From Nocardia beijingensis NBRC 16342 (GTDB lineage: Bacteria; Actinomycetota; Actinomycetes; Mycobacteriales; Mycobacteriaceae), in the NCBI RefSeq assembly GCF_001612785.1, contig NZ_BDBC01000015.1, positions 216,572 to 280,571 on the forward strand: 64,000 nt of DNA, given 5' to 3'. Shown here piece after piece: positions 46,901 through 58,900 of this stretch. Position numbers and translations under genes: made by a program. A model generated the notes under the pieces. The model saw only the letters and a program-made list of their open reading frames with translations. It was not told the origin of the DNA and did not search any database. How positions within the stretch are numbered: position 1 is the first letter of the stretch; each line of letters opens with the position of its first letter.

Positions 46901-49900
46901 CCGAGAAATCCAAAGAAAGACTTCGAGCGGTATTCACCGATCCGGACACTGATTTCCGCGCAAAACCTTCCTCGGCCCCCACAGACACAGACCGCCTGGC
47001 CGGGCCGAGCGGCGATGTGGCCGGGAGACCTGGGCCTGCCGCGGCCCGGCCCACAACGCTGATGGGTGGTGTTCCCGACCTCGCAAACCCCTTCGATGAT
47101 CGCGGTAAGCCTTGGGACCGCGGCGGCCCCCTCCCGGGAAACCGTCCATTCGCGGAGCCGCACGCGGACGGCGGTGGCTTCGTGCGGGGTACGCGAAAAG
47201 ATGGTACGGCAGACGTCGTCACCACACCGGCAGGTCAGGCCCTCCTCCGGCAGGTGCTGCCCGCCGATGTGCACTCCTCAGAAATTCTCGGCAGCGAACG
47301 TAGCCCGGCGCTGACGGTGCGGCTGGCCGCCGAGCAAATGTTGCGTGATCTCGAGCTGCCAAGCGAGCCCATTCCGCTGGCGCCCAACGGGCAGCCACGC
47401 TGGCCGGCAGGCATGGTGGGTGGTACCGCCGGTACCGGTAGCTATGCAGCCGCGGCAGCCGCCCCAGGCCAGACGTACCGCGCCATCGGTCTCGATGCCA
47501 AAGATCATGAGCCGGTCAGCCGCTTCGCGAGCCTCCGCATCGCAGGACACCGAGAACGTTCGCACCTGCGGAACCTAGCATCCGCACATCGAGGAATCCA
47601 CTGGACTCAGGTTCTGGCCTCCGCCAAGGACAACGCGATCGAAGTGCAGTTCGGCCTGACGGAGGCCGAGTTGGGCTACCAAGAAATCGAGGTCGTCCTC
47701 AGCCCCGATCCCGCGCACCCCGAATCGGGCTCCTTCGAAGTGCTTCCAGCGATCGCCGAACCGAACGCGTCCACCTCGCCGCTGTTCTCCGGGCGCTTCC
47801 GCGTCAGTGGCGGCACGGTGCTCACCGCGATCACAGTTCCGCGCGCCCCCGAAACTCCCGAACTCTCCCGTGATCCGGATTTCGGTTTCCCCCAGAGGGA
47901 TTCGGACGCCACAGTCGCCGCACCGCAACCCGTCGCCGATCCCGGAGGCAGCACAGAGGAACCCGTCTACACCGAGGTGGTGGCCGAGCTGGTGTCTCCG
48001 GAACAGACCGCTCCCGCACGTCCTCGGACAAGCGACCCAGTTCACGGCCCCGACCAGGCCGCCAGAGCGGAACCGGACCCCGGGCCGACCACCCCGATCG
48101 AGGACGAACCACCTGCTCGGGCAGCCTCAGACGCCACTCCCCCGGAGTCCACGAAGGCGTCGACGCTACCGAGTGAGAGCCTCCCGGCGCTTTCGAGCGG
48201 TACAGCAACGGACGCAGTGACCGAAACACCGAACGCCGCGACAACACGGGACGAGCCGGCACCCCGCCCGGTGGCCTTGTCCGACGTCGAGACCGAAATA
48301 CTTCGAAGGCTCGTGTCCGGCAAATACATCAGCGAGATCGCGGCCGAACTGAGCATCAGCGCCGCAACGGTCACCACCCATGCTCAACATATCCACCGCA
48401 AGCTGCGTGCCGGTAACCCAGCCCAACTCGTGGAAGCGGCGCAGGCCGCGGGAGTGGATCTGTCCGCCCCGGCCGAGCAACCGGAAGCCGGCGCGGCCGG
48501 AGTCCGCGAACCCGCCGCTGCCCGTTCCACAGGTCTGATCGGGGGCGTTCCCGACCTGGTGAACCCGTTCGACGACCGCGGCGCACCCTGGGACCGCGGC
48601 GGCCCGGTACCAAGACACGAACGGATCGAGCGGCTCGCGCAAGCTCACGCGGACGGTGGTGGTTTCGCTCGCGGGAAGCAACCCACACCACCTGCCGACG
48701 ACAGCAGGCGAGGCGACCAGCCTCCGCAGCAATCCTCTGGCCGCGATGACGATGCCATCGACCAGCATCGCTGGCTCGAGGAAGCCCACGGCGAGCGGCA
48801 GCCGGCCGAACAGCCAGCTGCCGGACCCCCGTCCAGAGCTGGCGCCCGCGAGTCCGGTGATGATGCCCAGGGTGCGGGAAAGCCCTCACCGGATGGCGAC
48901 GCCTTGGTGGCGGTCAAGGCCGCGGCCAAGGCAGCTTTGGAAGCGGCCGCTCGTGGGGAAGAGAGCCAGTTCAGACGGCTGCAGCACACCATAAGGCGAC
49001 TCGGCAATCCCGAGTACGAGCATTATCTGGAGCGCCATTTCCTGCAGGGTTTGCCTGTTGCCGACGCCACCGCCGCGATCAGCGGCAACCGTACGGCTGA
49101 TGCTGTCAAGTCTCTGCGGCGCCGCGCTGTGCGTGCTCTCGCCGCGCGGCTCCCGTTGAGCCCGGCAGAGTTGCTTCGGCATCTCGGCGGGGCGACGACC
49201 TTGGCCGAACTCGTCAACCGGATCGGTTGGACACCTGCGGTGACTCAAAGTTTGCGGGCGGCGATTCTGTCGGGTCGACTGGCCGAAGACCGCATGCTGC
49301 CCGTGTCGACCGCCTTCGCCGAGCAGCTGGGCCTCGCGTCGCGAGACGTGGTGGACAACGCGTATCGGCAGCTCTCCCGCGAAGGCTACGTGGTGATCCA
49401 ACGTCCGATTGGAACGAGGATAGCCGGCCACGAGCAATGGCCCAGCACACCGCCTCCGGACGTCGCTCTACCGGTCACCGTCGAAGAGATGGTGGAGATC
49501 TTCGAAGTGGAGGCACCGATACGAGATCTGTTGAAGGCCACTGATGAAGTGCATCTGTCGGTCCAAGCTGCGTTGCGTCGTGCGCTGTTGTCAGACCGGC
49601 TGACCGGCCGGACGCTGCCCACGGCCGAGCAACTCGGTGCGGCACTGCACATGTCGAGACACCCTGTGGAGAAGGCATATAGGCAATTGGGTATCGAGGG
49701 ATACCTGGTCAGCACACCCGGTTCTGGTACGAGGGTGAAGAACCGCGATCAATGGCCGATCCCGTCCCCGCGCCCCCGGCCGTCTCGAGCTCATGGCCTG
49801 TCCGAACTAGAGATCGAAGTACTCGAGCTGACCGCGAAAGGCCTGTCGGCGCGGGAGATCGCGGCTGCGGCCGAGATCACGCCGAAAAAGGTGCATTACA

Positions 49901-52900
49901 GCTACGAACGCATTCGACTCGCGCTCGGGGTCCATGGTGACCATGACGCGCTCGTGGCGGTAGCCAAGCGGAGAGGAATCATCGGCACCGTCGATGATCC
50001 GCGCGCACGGGACGTCTCCGACGACGGTGAGGAACCACGCGCCGGTGCGCCTTCCGCACCACCCGAACCCACCCAAGACGCGCCCCGGCCCGCGATCGCC
50101 CGGCCTACAGCACTGTCCGGAGGCGTCCCTGACCTCGTGAACCCCCTCGACGACCGCGGAGCACCTTGGGACCGCGGCGGCCAGGTGCCCAGACACCGCC
50201 GAACGAACAGACTCGCCGAAACCAATATCGACGGCGGTGGTTTCGGTCGTGGAAACCGGTCCGATCCGGGCAACCCGCCGCGCCCCGGCGTGGAGCCGAA
50301 TCAGGTGCGTTACTCGGACCTGCTGTTCAATCCCTCGCCGGAGGAGGCGGCCGTCGCCGCGGTACGCGATCTCCCGACGGCCGCGGGACCACTCGGTCCC
50401 GAACTGACCCTCGATCTCCTTCCGTTCTTCGCATCCGACGGCTTGACGACGCAGGAGGACGTGGAGACGGTGGCGACAGCAGTCGGTGACATGCTGCGCG
50501 AGCACAATTGGCGGGATACGGCCCAGATCGAGGCCGCGGCCGAGCTGGTACGGGCGACCGGGCTCAACGCGGTGACGTATATGACCAGCTATACCCGCGC
50601 GCTGCAGCGTGCTGGCGTCTCGCAGTGGGACGAAGAGCGCGCCTTGCACGGAATCAAAGCGAAGCTCATGCTGCGGCTGTCCGCGCAGGCCGATTCCCGT
50701 TCGTTGTACATGGCGTTGGAAATCGATCAATACCGTCCCGAACGATCTCCCGACGACGAGATCTTCACCTGGCCCGCGCCGCTGTTCAGCGATACGCAGG
50801 TCGAGGCCGGAGTACGGACATCGCTCGACTCGGCCACCGTATCCGGCGTCGAACAGTGGGGAGAGATCTGGGCCCGCTTCGACGAGCCGCGATCGGACGG
50901 TGACGACGCCGGCGACGAGCTGCCGCACGGAGACCTCGAAGCCAAGGCCCGTCTCGTGCGCGGGCTGTACGACGACCACCACATTCGCATTCTGGGATGG
51001 GAAGATCCGGTCGTCCCGCCGCAAGCCGTGGAATCCGTCGACCGCGCGCTGCGCGACCGGATTGCGGAGTACGGCAGCCGGTTCGCTCTGCGGGACGTGA
51101 CGTTCGACGACATCGACGAATTCGGCCTGACCCGGAGTTTCGGCACCACGACTCCGGACGCGAAGGATCACTACACGTCGATCACGATCAACCGCAGAAT
51201 CTTCACCGACCCGGAAGTACGGCAGGAGTGGGCGGAGCAGGTTCGGAACCACCGTTACGCGGAATCGGCCGAAGACATGATGTACCAGTTGATCCACCAC
51301 GAGTTCATTCACGTAGTCGTGGATGATGGCAACTGGATGCTCCATGCCCCCGCGATGGCGTTGTTGCGGTCGGCCTATGCCCTCTACCGTGATTCGGAGC
51401 TGATCCCGGCGGATCTCGAATTCAACGAATGGCTCGCGCTGCTTCCCCACTACGCGCTGCTTCCCTATATCCACCCCGAGACAGAGACGTTCTATCCGGT
51501 CGAGGGAGTGGCGGAAGGAGCCAGGGCCGGTGCGGTGGAATCATCCCTTGCGCTGACCGATCCCGCGCGGCTATTGCATTGGCTGACAGTGACGCGTGAT
51601 GGTTCGTCACCGGCTCCGACCTTGGCGCAGTGGGCGAAGAGACAGGCCGCTGTGGTCGGGGAAGGCCGCGATGTGCTGCTGCTGTTGCACGACTTCAGGG
51701 ATGTCACCGGCCGTGACGACATCGAGGTGCCTGCCGAAGTCCGCCCGCAGGACATCACAGCCGACGTGCTGGAGGCCGCGACCGGCGGCCGGCTGCGGCA
51801 TTTCACCGATGTCGGCGAGGTCATCGCCCGGCTTCGGGCAGGAGGACAGTCACCGGACAGCCCCGACGACGCAGTATCGGCGCTGGTAGTCGAGGACGGC
51901 CGCCCCTACTTGCTGGTGCGCCGTGCTACCGGAAGCGGGACGGGCCGGATCGAGGTCAGGAATCCGGGCGAAGGCGTACTACGAGCCAATCACTTTCTGC
52001 CGGTGGGATCACCGAACCTGCCGAGCGTGCGCGCGATGTTCTTCGATGAGAACGGCAGACCGGTATCGAACGACGGCACTCGGCCCGACACCCCTCCGCC
52101 CGCACCGGCACCCACCGGCCAACCGACAACACCGAATCCCGAACGGCGCACCGCATCCGGCCCTGATCCGTCGCCCAGCGGCTCCAGCCCGGACGCGCCA
52201 CCGGCACTGGACCTCGTATCGGTGACGACTCCGCAACTGATCGAGATGCTCGACAGCGGACAGATCACCAGCGTGCAACTGACCCAGCTGTGTCTGGAAC
52301 GCATCGAAACGCTTTCGGAATTGAAGGCGGTGATCGGAATCAACCCGAGGGTGCTGGAGGAGGCCCGCCGGGCCGACGAACTTCGGCGGACCGGCGCCGG
52401 GCACAGCCCACTGCTGGGGGTGCCGGTCCTGATCAAAGGCAGCATCGATATCGCGGGCATGCCGACCACCGCGGGCTCGGTGGCTCTGGCGAACTCGTAC
52501 CCCGCCACGGACGCCGCGCTGGTGACGCAGTTGCGTAAGGCGGGCGCGGTGATTCTCGGCCACTCCAATCTCACCGAGTTCGGGAGTTCCCTGAGCAGCA
52601 CGTTGCCTTATGGGTACAGCTCCTACGGCGGCCAGACCCTCAATCCGATCGACGTATCTCTGGTCCCGGGGGGCTCCAGCTCAGGATCTGCCGTCGGTGT
52701 CGCGGCCGGGCTCGCGCCGCTCGCCATCGGCTCCCAAGCATCCGGCTCGATTACGACTCCGTCCAACTGGAACTCGATCGTCGGGCTCAAACCCACTGTC
52801 GGCGCTGTACCCCGCGTGGGTACCGTGCCCCTGTCCACCACCCGGGACTCCCCAGGAGCGCACAGTCCGGACGTCACCGGCGCCGCGGTATTGCTGACGG

Positions 52901-55900
52901 CGCTCGTCGGCGTCGATCCTCGAGACCCTGCCACCGCGCACAATCCCCTGGCGGGCCACGATTTCACGGCGAATCTGGATCCGGAAGCACTCCGCGGTGC
53001 CCGCATCGGCGTCCTGACGCTGGGGATTGAACCAGAGGGTACTCCGAAGCGGCGGTTGTGGGATGCGGCGCTGAGCACGCTGAAGGCTCGAGGCGCCACC
53101 CTGGTCACCATCGACCTGGACACCTCACACAGCTTTCAAGACAACAACCCGCCCGTGTCGAGCGTGTTCTCCTACGAAATGAAGCGAGACCTGAACACCT
53201 ATCTTTCACAGCTGCCCCCTGGCGCCCCTATGAAAGATTTGGCCGACATCATCGCCTACAACAACGCCCACGCCGAAACCGCCTTGAAGTACGGCCAAGA
53301 CCTCCTCATCGCCGCACAGGCGATGGACCTCGGCGTCGACAGCGCCGACACGGCGAAATACCAGGCAGACCTCCAATTGGACCTCGCCGAAAGCAAAACA
53401 CGGATCGACGCGGCAATGGCCGAGCACGAACTCACCGCATTGGTATCCGTCTACGAGTACGGAACAATAATGGGCGATAAGGCCGGTTACCCGTGCATCA
53501 TCGTCCCAGCGGGACGCACGCCGGCCACCCCCGACCATCCAGCCGGAGAGCATGTCAATGTGACCTTCCGAGCCGCGGCATGGAGCGAACCCACGCTGAT
53601 CGGCTATGCCTACGCATTCGAGCAGGCCCATGCGGTGAGCCGACCTCGCCCGCTTTACGCAGATCAGCTGTCCCGAGCCGCGGCGTCGAAGGGCGCTGTG
53701 GACCCCCACAAGTCACGCGGACAGGCCCTGCGACCAGCTGATGCCGGTGCCCCTTCCACTGCACAGCAGGTGACGGCGCGCGGACCCGCTGAAGACGCGG
53801 CCCCGAAGCCGAGGCCCGCGCTTGTCCGGCCTACCGCGCTGTCCGGCGGCGTCCCGGTATTCGAAAACCCCTTCGACGAGAGCGGACCGCCTTGGGACCG
53901 CGGTGGCCGGATACCCAGACACCAACGAACGAACAGACTCGCCGAATTCAACATCGACGGCGGAGGTTTCGCGCGTCCCCGCAAGGGGGACGACGACCCC
54001 GGGACCACCCCTGCGGGCGAACACGCGGTACCCGACCTCGAACGCGCCTCGGCCCCGGCCGGCAATGAGACGAACTCGGAGGCTCAGCCCTCCGTGCAAC
54101 AGCCACCTGCCGATCCGGCGGCCGACGAACCGGTTTCGCTAAGGGAACTGCTTGTAGTCAACAAGCCGCCCGCGCGGCAAACCCTCAGTGGTCCTGCTGC
54201 CACGGAGTCGAGCGCCACCCGCGCATCTCCCACCGTCGGCAATGCCGGGCAACCCGATGGACGCGACTTCATCAGCGGCGGTATCCGCACATCGCCTGCG
54301 GGTCTGATCGTGCCCGCCGACCCCACCGACAGCCTGATCGTGCCCGCCGCGTATGTGATTCCCGCCGATCCGTCGCTCGAAGAACTCATGGAACGGCTGC
54401 GCCCGTGGAAGGAGATCTTCCACTACTTCTGGGAATTTCCCTTGCCTCGGGAAGGAGAGCTGTCCGGCCGCGAGTGGATCGAGAGCGCGGAGCGTAAAGC
54501 CTGGATGAGGCGGCGGGCGTTGCGGCGCACACCACTTTATGCGGGCGTCGACGCCGCCGTTCGGTTGACGCTCGGGGCCGAGCGACTGCTCGGAGCCCCG
54601 AATGCGACTCCGGGACCGGCCACCATCGAGCAACGTCGGGTCATTCCGGGCCGTGGTCCGATCGACGCCGGGAAGAACCGAACCATGCGATACGACACGC
54701 AGGTACGGGAGGCGTCGCCCGCCAATGCGGAGGAGAGAACGCCGTTCGGGCGGTTCTGGGCTGCGGTCTCCGGGGATGAGCTACCGCAGACCAAGCTGAT
54801 TCGCCAAGGAAAGATGGCCTACAACGGCGGACGACTGCTCCGCGCGGAGGGCCACAACCTCATGGTGGCGGGGCGTTACGCGGAAGGCTACGAACTGCTG
54901 GTGTCGGGGCGTGACCCGGTGCTCACGCCGGAGGAGTACGCGCTGTGGTTGATGTTCGACCACGACGCGCTGTGGACCCTGCACTTCCCCGGCTGCCGTG
55001 AACTGGAGCCGCAGTCACCGGAATTCCTGCTCACCCGCTATCTGACGATCGCCATCTTCGACAAGATCGCCTCCAAACCGCTGGAAGCGCAGTACCTGGA
55101 TGATGTCGTCCGTCCGTACCTGCGCCGCCAAGGCGTAGCGGCGGGCAGGGTGCTGCTGCACGAGCTGGCCCATTACCTACCGGAATCCTGCCGCACCACA
55201 ACGGAGCGGCTCGGCACCTGGGCACTTCGAGGACTGGGCCGCAGGGTCGGCGCCGAGGTGAAGGAGCACCTGGACAACTGCGCGGCCTGCCGGAACACCG
55301 CTGCGTCGCTTCCGGCGGCGCAGGGCAGGTCGGTGGAGCGCAAATTGCTCGTCCCGCCTGGGCCGGCCGGCGACGGTTCGACCCGCCACCCCGCCGCCCC
55401 AACGCGAACCACACAGACGACCGGCACACCAGCGCCCATGACGCCGCAGGGCCACATCGCAGCCACCCCTGCGCAGCAGAACCCTGACCAGCATGCAGTG
55501 GACACGGCTCGAGTCGACCGGGGCGACCATGAGTCCGGCCCGCACGCCGCCACCCGTCCCGCGCCCCGGGCCAGCCCGCACGGCCAGAGCGTCGCCCAAA
55601 AGGCAGCTGAGATCCGTCCGGGCATCTCTTATCCACAGCTGGTGCTCGATCCGACTACGGCACTCGACCTTCCGCCGCGGCGTGCCCGCGGTCTGGATGG
55701 GCTCGGTTTCGGTCCGACCTCAGCGGTAGCCGATCCCTTTCGCGGATTGCCCGACGGCGTGGTTGCCCATGCCGCGCATCCGGCTGACCCGGACGGTGGA
55801 GCGTTCGGTGGTCGACGAAGCGAGCGAATCGCCAGGGCCGCGCTGTCGAACTTCCGTATCGATGCCACATTCGGCGACCTCCAGACGTGGGCCGCAATCC

Positions 55901-58900
55901 TTACCGACGACAACCTCGACCAGCTGCTGACCGGCTTCACCCGCACGGTCACCGAACTCATCTCGGCCATCCATCGCGGCGAGCCGCCATCGCTGACCGA
56001 CCAGGTGATCAATCCCGCCCGCCTGCTGGGCGCGATCGTGGCGGAAGCGACTCGCCGCTTCGGCGACAGCGTTCCCACCACCACCCCTGCCACCTATCGG
56101 GAGTTGTTCGCTACCGCGCCGTGGCTGCGGGCGAGCCGACGCACCACCGCCGATCTGCACGCCGCCATGACCGCCGTGCTCGACGCCGCCTTCGCGGTGA
56201 TCCGCACGTCGGCTGCGCACCGCTGGTCGGTGGACGCCATGCACCATACGGTCCCAGCGCACATCGCGGAGATAGCACGCGAGATCGAGGAGGCCGACCA
56301 GCACAGCGTCTGGCGCGAGGAAGATTCGTTCCGGCCGGGGGACGCCCTCGACACGGAACATGCGCGGATCATGTCCTTTCTGGGGCCCCGATTGCGCAGC
56401 CCGACGATGGCTCGAATGGTCACGGAATGGGCCTATGTCATGAACACGCTGCTACAGCTGCGATCGAGTAAGAGCTTCTCGACGAGGTACGCCACGATCT
56501 TCGAGTCGCTGCCCATCCACGCCGTCGCGCTCGATCGGGCGCGCACCGGCTCGGACCGGCTGTTCGCCGCGACGGTCGCCGTCGCTGTGCCCGACCTGCT
56601 CGACGCGGCGTTCTACCTGCTACCCACCAGCAATTCCGCCTTGGGGCTGGACTACCTGAGGCAGGCCGACAGCCTGCTGGCCGAGGCCACCACCCGCTTC
56701 GCGGACAGCTCCGCCCGCTACGCGCTGCAGGACGCTTCCGACAACGTACACAGACTGTACGACGACATCATCGTCGCGGACTCCCGCCGATCGCCAGAAG
56801 TCCGCGCGCGGCGCATACACGATGTGCTCTCGGACTATTTCCACGAAGCATTCGAGTCCTCCATCGTCCAATCTCTCCGCTGGGGAATGCGGGCACTGCA
56901 GGGGCTGGGTAGTCAGAGTCCGGGTATCGACTACGCCCTTGCGCGGCACCGTCTGGATATCGATGCGCCTTGGGACTGGCGTATCACCGACGACGAGCGT
57001 GCCCTCACCGCGACCGCGGAGGACTTGCTACAGATCGCAGGCGGACCGGAGGGCGGTATCCCGTCATTGTTGCGCCCCATCGATTCCCCCGATCTTTTCG
57101 GGAGCACCTTCGACAGCGTCGGAAGGAACATGCGATGGTGGATACGGCTCGGAAGATGGATCAGCGGGGGCGTGCCGATCGGCAGCCTGCTGGCGGGCGC
57201 CACGGACTTCTGGGTGTCGCAAATGCAGTTGGCGGTGCTGAGGCGGTATCCCCACATCATCGGGGCTGCCGGCGGCATCCCTTATCGGGCGCGGGATCTG
57301 GCGAATCGGCTGTCGCTCGCCCGTGACCTCGAGTCCCCCCGCCTCGCGCCCGAGCGCCGCCGCGAGCTCGACGCACTGCGCACACAGCTGGCAGAGATCG
57401 GGCGCAGTGCCTACCGACTCGCCGTTCCCGGCTCCGCCGCGCCACCGGTGCTGCTGGTCTCCTATGACCCCGTCACACAAGGCGGAACGGGCCGGGCTGT
57501 CATCTCGATCGGCGAGGCCGATGCCGCATCGTTCATCGCGTTCAACGTCGCCGGAGCCGACACACCGCTTACCGATATGGCGCAATGGTCGGCGCACGCC
57601 TGCCTGCAGTACGAGAAAGCGAAGCAGCATGCGCCCGCCGACACCCGCGTAGCCATCATGTTCACTGCCGGATCACCGCGTGGTGCGAGGGCGCCTTCGC
57701 GCAGCGCTGAGCCGGGCACGATGGCACCGGACACCGTCGTCGACGCCCGCGCCGTAGCCGGGGACATCGTGGCGCGGGAACTCCTCACCTACGACGCGAC
57801 CCGCGAACTGGCCTTGGACGACAGCGACGGAAGCTGGTCGCGGAGGTCTCAGCTGTTCACTGCGATCGGGCACGGCGACGGTATCGGTGTGCTGCGCTCG
57901 GCCGCCGATACTCTGCTGCTGAGCCGAGCTGTGGACCAGATCGTTCTCGTTCCCGGCTCGGCATGCGACCGGCTCCCCACCGCAAGTCAGCTCAGGATCG
58001 GGACCGAAGATGTGTACACGCTCAATCCCCACCGCGATCAGAACGACGATCCGAACACCATCGGGCTGATCACGGTCGGGCACGGCGCCGATATCGAATC
58101 CGCGCCCGACGCCTCCGGCCGATCAGCCGCTCCGCTGATGGAGACCCCCACCAGCGTCCGCGATCTGTCTCAGCTGCTTCCAGCACACGAATACCGGCCC
58201 CTCGGGGGCAGCCTGGGATGGACCATGACGCACGACGAGGGCCTGGCGGTGTACCGAGCCGCACAACCACTGCTCGGTGACGCGCTCTCGGGCACCTACA
58301 ACACCACGGTCGTCCTCGAGGACCTCGGCCTGGTCCTGCGCATCGGGAAACGCGGTACCGGCAGCTTCGATCCACGTTTCGGACCCGAGCACCTGACTCT
58401 GCCCGTCATCTCCCAATACGTCCGGAACGCACCGCAACTGCTGAAAATCCTCAACGGCCGCATGCCGGACGGACGCCTCGTCGACGAATCGGCGCCGATT
58501 CTCCTCGAAAGGCTCGCGCGGGGAAACGATCTCGCCGAAACATTCCGCCGAGCCGACCGGCGAACGATCCGGTCACATCAGGGCCTGATACTGCGCACCT
58601 TCGCGAACATCCACGAGCAGCTGCGCGCGATACCGGACAACCATCCACTGTTGGATCGACTGACACCACCAGGCGTCGCGAGGGGTGACACCGCCGGGTG
58701 GTACCTGAACCACATCGACTGGTACACCGAGAATTTCTATCGACCGCACTACGACCGCTTCGGGCACCTCTTCGACGAGTTCGGTCTGCTCCGGGGAGAT
58801 CCTTTCGAACCGCTGAGAGATGAGGCTCGATCGATGCGGGAATCCCGCCACCACATCTTGCACGGCGACCCGAACGGGGGGAACTTCCTGATCAGCGACG

